64,000 nt of DNA, taken from NCBI RefSeq assembly GCF_947495705.1, contig NZ_CANLZR010000005.1, positions 210,362 through 274,361 on the forward strand. The letters are read 5' to 3'. A model generated the notes under the pieces. The model was given only the letters and a program-made list of their open reading frames with translations, had not been told where the DNA came from and did not search any database. Numbering within the stretch: position 1 is the stretch's first letter; the number at the start of each line of letters is the position of its first letter. The DNA is from an uncultured Phycicoccus sp. (lineage in GTDB: Bacteria; Actinomycetota; Actinomycetes; Actinomycetales; Dermatophilaceae). Both the position numbers and the translations under genes were made by a program. This document shows positions 1 to 8,719 of the stretch, one piece after another.

Positions 1-24
1 CCCTCCTCCTCCGTACTGGGCCAT
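1..24 (-). CDS. 5' end of a divergent gene (partial)
   Basis: Only eight codons are inside the window, reading MAQYGGGG from an ATG at 24 on the minus strand and running off the left edge. The reason to call it is the TAGCCT hexamer at 32-37, seven bases before the ATG, the same leaderless-promoter arrangement seen at many genes in this window. No family can be assigned from eight residues. Low confidence. Confidence 0.3.
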
Positions 25-31
25 GGCGCCG

Positions 32-37
32 AGGCTA
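32..37 (-). promoter_or_regulatory. -10 box TAGCCT, leaderless type
   Basis: TAGCCT on the minus strand ends seven bases before the ATG at 24. It fits the TANNNT spacing used by many genes here. Confidence 0.35.
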
Positions 38-54
38 CGCGAGCAGCCACCCCG

Positions 55-60
55 TAGGCT
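55..60 (+). promoter_or_regulatory. -10 box TAGGCT for the polyprenyl synthase gene
   Basis: TAGGCT at 55-60 would start a transcript near 67, leaving a leader of about 40 bases that contains the ribosome binding site CCAGGAG at 97-103. Together with the box at 32-37 it makes a divergent promoter region. Confidence 0.4.
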
Positions 61-108
61 CGGTCGCGCCATCATCCGAACCCCCCACGCCCCGCTCCAG
101 GAGCCCTC

Positions 109-1194
109 GTGACCAGCGTGCTCGACACCGCCGACCTGCGGCGCCGGGTACAGGCCGTCCTCGACGCCGAGCTCGGCGCGCAGGCCGGCGTCCTGGCCGA
201 GCTCGGCCCGGACGTCGAGGACCTGCTGCACGCCGTCGGCGGTCTCCTGCGGGGCGGCAAGCGGCTGCGTGCGGCGTTCCTCTACTGGGGGGCGCGGGCG
301 GCCGGGATCGCCGACTCCGAGGCGCTGGTCCGCCTGGCCTCCGCGATGGAGCTGTTCCAGGCGGCGGCGCTCATCCACGACGACGTCATGGACGACTCCG
401 ACACCCGCCGTGGCCGGCCGGCCGCGCACCGGGCCCTCGCCACCCGGCACGCGGCCCGCGGCTGGTCCGGCGACGACGAGCGCTTCGGCCTCGCCGGCGC
501 CGTCCTCGCGGGCAACCTCTGCCTCACCTGGACCGACGAGATGTACGCCCGCTGCGGCCTTCCCGAGGCCGACCTCGCCCGGGGCCGCCCGGTGTTCGAC
601 CGGATGCGCACCCAGCTCATGGCCGGTCAGTTCCTCGACGTCGTCGAGTCGATGCGCCCGTGGGACGGCGTCGCCGACGCCGAGCGGGTCGAGCGGGCCG
701 GGCGGGTCATCCGGTACAAGAGCGCGAAGTACACCGTCGAGCACCCCCTCCTCATCGGCGCCACGGTCGGCGGGCTCGACGACGCCGGGCTCGCGGCGCT
801 CTCGCGCTACGGCCTCGACCTGGGCCGGGCCTTCCAGCTGCGCGACGACCTGCTCGGCGTCTTCGGCGACCCCGAGCAGACCGGCAAGCCCGCGGGCGAC
901 GACCTGCGCGAGGGCAAGCGCACCGTCCTGCTCGCGCACGCCCTCGCCGGCGCCGGGGACGACGGCCGGGCCCGGGTCGAGCACCTGCTCGGCCGGGCCG
1001 ACCTCGCCGCCGACGACGTCGACGAGCTGCGGGCCGTCATCACCGGGTCCGGCGCGGTCGACCTCCTCGAGGACGAGATCGGCCGGCTCGCGGCCACCGC
1101 CCGGGAGGCGCTCACGGGGGCCCCGGCCCTGGACGACGAGGCCCGCGGGGTCCTGCTCGACCTCGTGACGACGGCCACGGCCCGCTCGGCCTGA
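109..1194 (+). CDS. Polyprenyl (geranylgeranyl-type) diphosphate synthase
   Basis: Trans-type prenyl synthase that would condense isopentenyl diphosphate with an allylic primer, supplying prenyl chains for quinones, carotenoids or lipid carriers. The 361-residue length is normal. KRLR is at 51-54, the first aspartate-rich motif DDVMDD at 91-96 and the second, DDLLGVFGD, at 246-254, followed by the GKPAGDDLREGKRT segment that binds diphosphate through magnesium. The GTG start at 109 has a CCAGGAG ribosome binding site 5 bases upstream. Its position next to the Rv2175c-type gene and the kinase matches idsA2 in mycobacteria. Product chain length cannot be read from sequence alone. Confidence 0.93.
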   Translation: MTSVLDTADLRRRVQAVLDAELGAQAGVLAELGPDVEDLLHAVGGLLRGGKRLRAAFLYWGARAAGIADSEALVRLASAMELFQAAALIHDDVMDDSDTRRGRPAAHRALATRHAARGWSGDDERFGLAGAVLAGNLCLTWTDEMYARCGLPEADLARGRPVFDRMRTQLMAGQFLDVVESMRPWDGVADAERVERAGRVIRYKSAKYTVEHPLLIGATVGGLDDAGLAALSRYGLDLGRAFQLRDDLLGVFGDPEQTGKPAGDDLREGKRTVLLAHALAGAGDDGRARVEHLLGRADLAADDVDELRAVITGSGAVDLLEDEIGRLAATAREALTGAPALDDEARGVLLDLVTTATARSA

Positions 1195-1216
1195 CGGCCG
1201 GCGGGGCGCTGGGGCG

Positions 1217-1600
1217 CTAGAAGGCCTCTTCCATCGCGCGCCGCCGGACCTCGGTCTTGAAGCCGGCGCGGATGGCGTCGATCGGGGTGCCGGGCACCGG
1301 CAACGTGGGGTCAGGGGTGTGCAGCCAGCGGACGATCTCCTCGTCGTTCATCCCGCCGTCGGCGAGGACCGTGAAGGTCCCCTTGAGCGCGTGGAGGGGG
1401 CCGTCGTCGCCGATGAACCCTTCGGGGACGGCCAGAACGCGACGCTCCCCGACGCGGACCGCGAGCAGCTCGCGGTCCTCGATGAGCCGGCGGGCGTCGG
1501 CGAGCCGCAGGCCGAGGCGTTCGGCGAGGTCGGGCAGGGTCACCCAGGCCGGGACGAGGGCCTCGACGTCGGGTGTGGGGTCGGGCGCGGAGTCACTCAC
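1217..1600 (-). CDS. Rv2175c-family DNA-binding protein
   Basis: Protein of 127 residues, convergent with the prenyl synthase. The N-terminal half contains a winged-helix/excisionase-like segment (LPDLAERLGLRLADARRLIE). The C-terminal half has the family pattern RWLHTPDPTLPVPGTPIDAI followed by a basic tail. In M. tuberculosis, Rv2175c binds DNA and is a phosphorylation substrate of the adjacent kinase PknL; here a PASTA kinase lies 1.3 kb away, so the pairing is probably conserved. The GTG at 1600 was chosen because it matches the family N-terminus; the open frame continues upstream to 1720 but that part has no family similarity and no ribosome binding site is obvious. Confidence 0.85.
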   Translation of the reverse strand: MSDSAPDPTPDVEALVPAWVTLPDLAERLGLRLADARRLIEDRELLAVRVGERRVLAVPEGFIGDDGPLHALKGTFTVLADGGMNDEEIVRWLHTPDPTLPVPGTPIDAIRAGFKTEVRRRAMEEAF

Positions 1601-1749
1601 GCGGCCAGGGTGCCACAGGCGACACGCCCGCCGTGCGGGTCCACTCCTGCGAGTACCGGGCGTATCATGCGTCACTCCGCTACCGTTGGCCATCACAGTA
1701 CCCATCCGCCCCAATCGCACCGGGCGTCTCGAGGCCGAAGGACCGTGTC

Positions 1750-2874
1750 ATGGTTGCCGCCGCACCACCCCCCGCCGCTCCCCCCGTCGAGCAGGTCATG
1801 GCCGTCGTCCACCGCTCGACGACGGCTCCGCACGGCTGGACGACGTACCGGGTCCGCTCGGGCGACACCCTCGACGGCATCGCGGCCAGGTACCGCACCA
1901 CCGTCGGCGCGCTCGTCGCCCGCAACCGCATCCGCACCCCGGGGCTCATCCACCCGGGCCACGTCCTCAGCGTCCCCCGTACGAGCGCGGCCAAGGCCAA
2001 GGCCAAGGCCGCGGCCCCGTCCCGGACCAGCGCCCGGACCCACGTCGTGCGCAGCGGCGAGACGGTGAGCCACATCGCGGCCCGATACGGCGTCTCGGTG
2101 CCCAGCGTGCTCAAGGCGAACCGCCTCAAGGCGACGAGCTTCATCCACCCCGGTGACCGGCTCACGGTCCGGGCCGGCACGACGTCGACAGCGAAGGCCT
2201 CCCGCAGCGCCAAGCGCACCGCCGGGCCGTCGACGCGCAGCTACACCGTGCGCTCCGGCGACACCCTGAGCGGCATCGCCGCCCGCAACGGCACGACCGT
2301 CTCGCGGATCGCGTCGGCGAGCGGCATCGGGACGCGCTCGGTCCTGCGGGTCGGGCAGCGCCTGCGCCTGCCGGGCAAGAGCACCACGCATGCGGTCCCC
2401 AGCACCTTCGGCGGGGTCACCTACCCCGGATCGGTCGTCGCCGCGGCCCGGCGCAACCACGACACCCTCGCGAAGCGCTCGGTCCCGAGCCGCAGCGAGG
2501 TGAAGAAGATGGTGGCCCGCACGGCTCGCCGCCACGGGGTCGACCCCCGGCTGGCTCTCGCGGTGTCGTACCAGGAGTCGGGGTGGAACCAGCGGGCCGT
2601 GTCGCCGGCGAACGCCGTCGGCGCGATGCAGGTCATCCCGGCCGCCGGGGACTGGGCCTCCTCCCTCGTGGGCCGCAAGCTGAACCTCCTCGACGCCCAG
2701 GACAACGTCACCGCCGGGGTCGTCATGCTCCGGGCGCTCGGCCGCTCGACCTCGAGCACCGAGATGACGGTCGCCGCGTACTACCAGGGGCTGGCGTCGG
2801 TCCGCTCCCGCGGCCTGTACTCCGACACCAAGGTCTACGTCCGCAACATCATGCGGCTGCGCAGCACGATGTGA
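1750..2874 (+). CDS. LysM-repeat lytic transglycosylase
   Basis: A 374-residue peptidoglycan enzyme. Three LysM domains at about 32-76, 97-141 and 164-208 (each with YxVRSGDT or HVVRSGET and ending in a hydrophobic strand) would bind glycan. A transglycosylase SLT-type domain at 250-374 carries the catalytic glutamate E276 in YQESGWN and the GAMQV segment. The ATG at 1750 has AAGGA at 1738-1742, seven bases upstream; TATCAT at 1663-1668 could be its -10 box. From this start no convincing signal peptide is visible, which is odd for a wall hydrolase: the N-terminus is Ala/Pro rich and not strongly hydrophobic. It separates the Rv2175c-type gene from the PASTA kinase gene. Confidence 0.88.
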   Translation: MVAAAPPPAAPPVEQVMAVVHRSTTAPHGWTTYRVRSGDTLDGIAARYRTTVGALVARNRIRTPGLIHPGHVLSVPRTSAAKAKAKAAAPSRTSARTHVVRSGETVSHIAARYGVSVPSVLKANRLKATSFIHPGDRLTVRAGTTSTAKASRSAKRTAGPSTRSYTVRSGDTLSGIAARNGTTVSRIASASGIGTRSVLRVGQRLRLPGKSTTHAVPSTFGGVTYPGSVVAAARRNHDTLAKRSVPSRSEVKKMVARTARRHGVDPRLALAVSYQESGWNQRAVSPANAVGAMQVIPAAGDWASSLVGRKLNLLDAQDNVTAGVVMLRALGRSTSSTEMTVAAYYQGLASVRSRGLYSDTKVYVRNIMRLRSTM

Positions 2875-2914
2875 CGGGCCCTGGGCGTGAATCGGGGATG
2901 AGCCGGTGACTACG

Positions 2915-2920
2915 TACACT
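2915..2920 (+). promoter_or_regulatory. -10 box TACACT, leaderless kinase promoter
   Basis: TACACT ends six bases before the GTG at 2927. This placement argues for that start over the GTG at 2906. Confidence 0.55.
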
Positions 2921-2926
2921 CGTGCG

Positions 2927-4843
2927 GTGTCATCGACCGGCGACGCCCTCATCGGGCACATTCTCGACGGGCGCTACCGCGTCGTGTCGCGCGTCGCCGA
3001 CGGCGGAATGGCCACCGTCTACCTCGCGGTCGACGAGCGGCTCGAGCGCGACGTCGCCCTCAAGGTCATGCGCCCGCACCTCGTCCACGACGAGACCTTC
3101 GTCAGCCGGTTCCGCCGCGAGGCCAAGGCGGCCGCGTCCCTGTCCCACCCCAACGTCGTCGCCGTCTTCGACCAGGGCCAGGACGGGGGCCACGTCTTCC
3201 TCGCGATGGAGTACGTCCCCGGGCTCACCCTGCGCGAGGTGCTCACCGCCGAGGGGCCGCTCTCGCCCCGGGCCGCGCTCGACCTCCTCGAGTCCGTGCT
3301 CATGGCGCTGGCGGAGGCGCACGCGAAGGGTCTGATCCACCGCGACGTCAAGCCCGAGAACGTCATCATCAACGACAACGGCACCGTCAAGGTCGCCGAC
3401 TTCGGCCTGGCCCGGGCGGTCTCGAGCCAGACGATGACGAGCTCGAGCGGGGTCCTCCTCGGCACGGTCGCCTACCTCTCCCCCGAGCAGGTCGAGCGGG
3501 GCATCGCCGACGCCCGCTCCGACGTGTACGCAGCGGGGCTCGTCCTGCTCGAGATGCTCACCGGCAGCAAGGCGTTCACCGGCGAGACGCCCATCCACGT
3601 CGCGTACCAGCACGTGCACGGCGGCGTGCCGGTGCCGTCCAGCCGGGTCGACGGCCTGCCGCCCGCGCTCGACGACCTCGTCGCCGTCGCGACGGCCCGC
3701 GACCCCGACGAGCGGCCTCGCGACGCGGCGGAGCTCCTCGAGCTCGTCCGCCGCACCCGCGCCAGCCTCTCCCCCACGACGCTCGACGCACGCCCGGCCG
3801 CCGGGGCCGCCGCGGCCGCCGCCGCGTCCGTCCCCACCTCGACGACGGCGCTCCCCCTCGGGGGCGCGGGCGCCCCGCCGCGCCACGGGTCCGGCGACAC
3901 CACCGCGCTCGCGGTGCCACAGGCCCCGCTCGAGGGCGTCGTGGTCGCCGGCCACGGGCGCCGCCGCCAGGGCCGCAACTGGTGGCCCGCGGCCGCCGCC
4001 TCGGTCCTGGTCGCCGCCCTCACGGCCTGGTTCTTCCTCCTGGGGCCCGGAGCGACGGCCACCGTCCCCTCCGTCCTCGACCGCCCGCTGGAGCAGGCCG
4101 TCACGGCGGTCGAGCAGGCCGACCTCGACGCCACGGTGTCCGAGGCCTTCTCCGAGGACGTCGCCGCCGGCACCGTCATGGGCGTCGACCCCGCCGTCGG
4201 CGCCACCGTCGGGCGCGGGTCCGAGGTGGTGCTCACCGTGTCCAAGGGCCCGGAGCGCTACACCGTGCCCGACGTCGGGGGGATGACCCTGGCCGAGGCA
4301 CGACGCCAGCTCGAGGAGAACAGCCTGGCGCTGGGCAAGGTCACCGAGAAGTTCAGCGAGAAGGTGCCCGACGGGCAGGTCGTCTCGCTGACCCCCGAGG
4401 CCGAGGCGAGCGTCAAGAAGGGGACCGAGGTCGCGCTCGTCGTGAGCAAGGGCCGCCAGCCCATCGCCGTGCCCGACTTCACCGGCAAGGACGCCGGGGA
4501 CGCCGAGAAGGCCATCTCCGACCTCGGGCTCGAGGTCGACGCGTCGGCCCAGGAGAACAGCGACTCGGTCGCCAAGGGCGACGTCATCAGCCAGTCGCCG
4601 CGCGACGGGACCCTGTTCCGCGGCGACACCGTCACCCTCGTGGTCTCGAAGGGGCCGGTGATGGTCGAGGTCCCGAACGTCGTCGGCAAGCAGCTGCAGG
4701 AGGCCCGGCGGATCCTCGGGGACGCCGGCTTCGAGGTGAAGGTCGAGCGGGCCCTCGGGGGGATCTTCGGGACGGTCCGCTTCCAGGACCCCGAGAAGGG
4801 CAAGGCCCCCAAGGGCAGCACCGTCACGGTCACGATCGTCTGA
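2927..4843 (+). CDS. PASTA-domain Ser/Thr protein kinase (PknL/PknB type)
   Basis: Membrane receptor kinase of 638 residues. The Hanks kinase domain spans about 17-280, with the glycine loop, K46, HRD at 138-140, K142, DFG at 158-160 and GTVAYLSPEQ as activation-loop end. An Ala/Pro/Gly-rich juxtamembrane linker follows, then one membrane helix at about 352-373 and four extracytoplasmic PASTA repeats (about 378-441, 444-508, 512-576 and 580-638), which in this family bind muropeptides or lipid II. The gene position corresponds to pknL, but mycobacterial PknL lacks PASTA repeats. The GTG at 2927 is preferred because a TACACT box lies six bases before it and the protein then starts MSSTGDALIG; an in-frame GTG at 2906 would add seven residues. 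Likely substrate: the Rv2175c-type neighbour. Confidence 0.92.
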   Translation: MSSTGDALIGHILDGRYRVVSRVADGGMATVYLAVDERLERDVALKVMRPHLVHDETFVSRFRREAKAAASLSHPNVVAVFDQGQDGGHVFLAMEYVPGLTLREVLTAEGPLSPRAALDLLESVLMALAEAHAKGLIHRDVKPENVIINDNGTVKVADFGLARAVSSQTMTSSSGVLLGTVAYLSPEQVERGIADARSDVYAAGLVLLEMLTGSKAFTGETPIHVAYQHVHGGVPVPSSRVDGLPPALDDLVAVATARDPDERPRDAAELLELVRRTRASLSPTTLDARPAAGAAAAAAASVPTSTTALPLGGAGAPPRHGSGDTTALAVPQAPLEGVVVAGHGRRRQGRNWWPAAAASVLVAALTAWFFLLGPGATATVPSVLDRPLEQAVTAVEQADLDATVSEAFSEDVAAGTVMGVDPAVGATVGRGSEVVLTVSKGPERYTVPDVGGMTLAEARRQLEENSLALGKVTEKFSEKVPDGQVVSLTPEAEASVKKGTEVALVVSKGRQPIAVPDFTGKDAGDAEKAISDLGLEVDASAQENSDSVAKGDVISQSPRDGTLFRGDTVTLVVSKGPVMVEVPNVVGKQLQEARRILGDAGFEVKVERALGGIFGTVRFQDPEKGKAPKGSTVTVTIV

Positions 4844-4849
4844 CCCGCG

Positions 4850-5779
4850 GTGACCGAATCCCCCCGGCTCGCCCGCGTGGCGACGCTGCTGCTCCTGCTC
4901 GTCACCGCCGTCTGGGGCTCGACGTTCTTCCTCATCCGCGACCTCGTCGTCACCGTCCCGCCCACCGACTTCCTCGCCGTGCGCTTCGCCATCGCCGCGG
5001 CCCTGATGTTCGCGCTGTTCCGGCGCCAGACCCTCGCGCTGTCGCGGGCCGACCTGCGGCTCGGCATCGGCCTCGGGGTGCTCTACGGGCTCGCCCAGGT
5101 GCTCCAGACCATCGGGCTCCAGCACACCGACGCGTCCGTCTCCGGGTTCGTCACGGGCACCTACGTCGTGCTGACGCCGGTGCTCGGGGCGCTGCTGCTG
5201 CGGGACCGCATCGACCGGGTGACCTGGGCCGCGGTGCTGCTGACGACGGCCGGGCTGGCGGTGCTGTCGCTGCGCGGCTTCGCCGTCGGCTTCGGTGAGG
5301 GCGTGACGCTGGCGTCGGCCGTCCTGTACGCCGGCCACATCCTCGTCCTCGGCCGGTGGTCGACGCCGTCGGCCGCCGTGGGGCTCGCGACGGTGCAGGC
5401 CGCCGTCATCGCCCTCGTGGCGTCGGTCGGAGCCGTGCCCGGCGGAGTGACCCTGCCCGCGGGCGCCGGCCAGTGGGCGTCGCTGCTCTACATGGCCGTC
5501 GTGGCGGGGGCGCTCGCGCTGTGGGCCCAGACCTGGGCGCAGGCACACCTCACGGCGACCCGGGCGGCGATCGTCATGGCGATGGAGCCGGTGTTCGCGG
5601 CGTTCTTCGCGGTGCTCTTCGGCGGGGAGTCCCTCACCGTGCGGCTCCTGCTGGGGGGCGCGCTCGTCGTCGGCTCGATGTACCTCGTCGAGCTGCGCGG
5701 CATGCTCGCGCGCCGGCGGCGCTCGGGTGCCACCGCCGCCGAGGACCCGCCCGTCGAGGCGCTGCACCACGACGTCTGA
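4850..5779 (+). CDS. EamA/DMT-family transporter
   Basis: Integral membrane protein of 309 residues with about ten hydrophobic helices arranged as two EamA repeats (about 12-145 and 150-290). The first helix contains the typical AVWGSTFFLIRDLV segment of drug/metabolite transporters. It begins with GTG only six bases after the kinase stop, so it is probably co-transcribed. The short Ala/Glu/Asp tail is cytoplasmic. Substrate unknown; relatives export metabolites or amino acids. Confidence 0.88.
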   Translation: MTESPRLARVATLLLLLVTAVWGSTFFLIRDLVVTVPPTDFLAVRFAIAAALMFALFRRQTLALSRADLRLGIGLGVLYGLAQVLQTIGLQHTDASVSGFVTGTYVVLTPVLGALLLRDRIDRVTWAAVLLTTAGLAVLSLRGFAVGFGEGVTLASAVLYAGHILVLGRWSTPSAAVGLATVQAAVIALVASVGAVPGGVTLPAGAGQWASLLYMAVVAGALALWAQTWAQAHLTATRAAIVMAMEPVFAAFFAVLFGGESLTVRLLLGGALVVGSMYLVELRGMLARRRRSGATAAEDPPVEALHHDV

Positions 5780-5839
5780 CGCCCGCGCCGGGCCGGGCTC
5801 GGGCAGGATGGGCCGCACGAAGGCATCCGGAGGTGCGCC

Positions 5840-6478
5840 GTGGGCACGACAGGGCGAGGACCCCGCTCCCGGCCGTCCTGGTCGACGTACCGGCAGAGCA
5901 TCGGGGACCGCTCCGGCCTGTTCGCGGCCCTCGCGGCGGCCTGGCAGCCGCGGCGGGCCCTGTACCCCGGCAGCTACCTCGACCTCGCGCCCTCGACGGC
6001 GATCCCGTCGGTCACCTACGTCGACACCGACCGGCGGGCCGCAAGGTTCTTCGCCGACCCGGACGCCGTGGCCGCCGACCTCGCGGGTCGCACCCGGCCC
6101 GGAGCCGGGGCCGAGATCCGGTTCCTGCACGCCGACTACACGGCGGCCCTGCCGGTGGCCGACGCGGCGTTCGACCTGCTCGTGTCGCTCTACACCGGAC
6201 CGGCCTGGGACTCCTGCCGGCGGTACCTGGCCCCGCGGGGCCTCTTCCTCGCCAACAGCAGCCACGGTGACGCCGGCCTGGCCGCCCTCGACCCGCGGCT
6301 GACGCTCGTCGCCGCGGTGCACCACCGCGGGGACGCCTACCGCCTCGACCGGGAGGAGCTCGGGACCTACCTCGTGCCCACGGCACCGGCGCACGCCGAC
6401 CCCGACCACATCCGGCGCACCGGCCGCGGGATCGCCTACACCCGGAGCGCCTTCGCCTACGTGTTCCGGCTGACGTGA
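5840..6478 (+). CDS. Class I methyltransferase-like protein, degenerate
   Basis: Protein of 212 residues. The layout resembles a Rossmann methyltransferase: YPGSYLDLAPS (about 42-52) where motif I would sit, VTYVDTD after it, IRFLHADYTAALPV as the motif II/III region, and FDLLVSLYTGPAWDSC and LAPRGLFLANSSHGDA as later strands. The glycine-rich SAM loop is not canonical, so activity is uncertain. GTG start at 5840 with a clear GGAGG at 5829-5833, six bases upstream. It overlaps the next gene by four bases (GTGA), implying translational coupling with the kelch lipoprotein. Confidence 0.6.
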   Translation: MGTTGRGPRSRPSWSTYRQSIGDRSGLFAALAAAWQPRRALYPGSYLDLAPSTAIPSVTYVDTDRRAARFFADPDAVAADLAGRTRPGAGAEIRFLHADYTAALPVADAAFDLLVSLYTGPAWDSCRRYLAPRGLFLANSSHGDAGLAALDPRLTLVAAVHHRGDAYRLDREELGTYLVPTAPAHADPDHIRRTGRGIAYTRSAFAYVFRLT

Positions 6479-7635
6479 CCAGGTACCGGCCTCGGGCAGG
6501 TGGCGGGCTCCGGATCGGCGGGGTCGCCCTCGCCGTGATGCTGGCTGCCGCCGCCTGTACCGACGGGGCCGGCGACGGTGCTGACCGGACGCCGAGCGCC
6601 GCCGGGCCCGAGGTCACCGCGGCCGAGGTCGTCGGGGTGGAGGCTCGCGCGGCACACACGGCCACCGGGCTGGCGGACGGGTCGGTGCTCGTCGCGGGTG
6701 GCTGTGTCGTCGACGGGTGCGGACGGGCAACCACCTCGGCGTTCCTCCTCCGCGACGACGGCGACGTCGAGGTCGCTCCGATGACCTCGGCCCGGGACGC
6801 CCACACCGCGACGCTGCTGGCGGGCGGGGAGGTCCTCGTGACCGGGGGGTTCTCCGCCGAGGGCCGGCCACCGCTGGCCGGCGCCGAGACCTACGACCCC
6901 GCCACCGGCGCCTGGGCGGCGACGGAGCCGATGCGGGTGGGCCGGGGCGGCCATGCCGCGGCCCGTCTCGGCGACGGGCGGGTCGTCGTCGTCGGGGGGT
7001 GGGTCGGCCCGCGGCAGTACACCGCCACCACGGAGGTCTTCGACCCCGGAGTCGGGCGCTTCGAGCCGGGGCCCCCGCTGCCCGAGGCCGTCGGCGCGCT
7101 GGCCGCGGTGAGCCTGGCGGACGGGGCCGTCCTCGTCACCGGCGGCCAGACCGGGCCGGAGGCTGCCTCCGCGACCGCCGTCGTCGTCTCCCCCGACGGC
7201 ACGCTCCGGCGCGTGGGGTCGCTGGAGCAGGCCCGGTTCAAGCACACGATGGTGGCGCTGCCCGACGGTCGGGTCCTGGTCATCGGCGGCACCAGCACCG
7301 ACGAGGACCTGCTGGCGAGCACCGAGGTGTACGACCCGGCGACGGGGCGGTTCACGGCGGGGCCGACGATGAGCAGCGGCCGCTACAAGCTGACCGGGTC
7401 GGCGGCCCTGCTGCCCGACGGGCGGGTCGTGGTGGCCGGTGGCGGGCCCGGCATCGAGGTCATCGACGTCACTCGTGGCACGAGCACGCCGGTGCCGGGC
7501 GTGGGGACCGCACGCGCCTCGTTCTCGACCGCCAGCGTCGTCGGCCCGCAGGTGCGGGTGGTCGGCGGGTACGACGGACGCATCCGCCTCACCCACACCG
7601 ACCTCACGATCCCGCTGGCGTCGCTCGGGCCATGA
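6475..7635 (+). CDS. Kelch-repeat lipoprotein
   Basis: A 386-residue predicted lipoprotein: basic N-terminus, hydrophobic stretch, and a lipobox ending at C28 (LAAAAC). The rest is made of kelch/galactose-oxidase-like beta-propeller blades, visible as repeated LxDGxVLVxGG and AxxYDPATGxW units (for example at about 63-71, 112-120, 130-145, 260-275 and 320-330). Such propellers bind ligands or glycans outside the cell; no copper-oxidase ligands are evident, so an enzymatic role is not claimed. Starts at a GTG overlapping the upstream stop. Confidence 0.75.
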   Translation: MTRYRPRAGGGLRIGGVALAVMLAAAACTDGAGDGADRTPSAAGPEVTAAEVVGVEARAAHTATGLADGSVLVAGGCVVDGCGRATTSAFLLRDDGDVEVAPMTSARDAHTATLLAGGEVLVTGGFSAEGRPPLAGAETYDPATGAWAATEPMRVGRGGHAAARLGDGRVVVVGGWVGPRQYTATTEVFDPGVGRFEPGPPLPEAVGALAAVSLADGAVLVTGGQTGPEAASATAVVVSPDGTLRRVGSLEQARFKHTMVALPDGRVLVIGGTSTDEDLLASTEVYDPATGRFTAGPTMSSGRYKLTGSAALLPDGRVVVAGGGPGIEVIDVTRGTSTPVPGVGTARASFSTASVVGPQVRVVGGYDGRIRLTHTDLTIPLASLGP

Positions 7636-7668
7636 CCCGGCCGCCGGGAACCGCCCCGGGCACCCGGG

Positions 7669-8715
<1,047 letters not shown>

Positions 8716-8719
8716 CGGC

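Noticed and set aside
2906..2926. GTG at 2906 as the start of the kinase
   Set aside because: The TACACT box would then lie inside the coding sequence, and the GTG at 2927 has the leaderless spacing found at many other genes here. Not excluded.
2930..6409. A minus-strand frame open for more than 1,150 codons opposite the PASTA kinase
   Set aside because: Shadow of the kinase and transporter genes; no start signal, no domain, compositionally biased.
7651..7668. CCCGGG-CA-CCCGGG between the kelch and threonine aldolase genes as a terminator
   Set aside because: The loop would be only two bases and the arms are self-palindromic, so it is more likely a by-product of GC-rich sequence.
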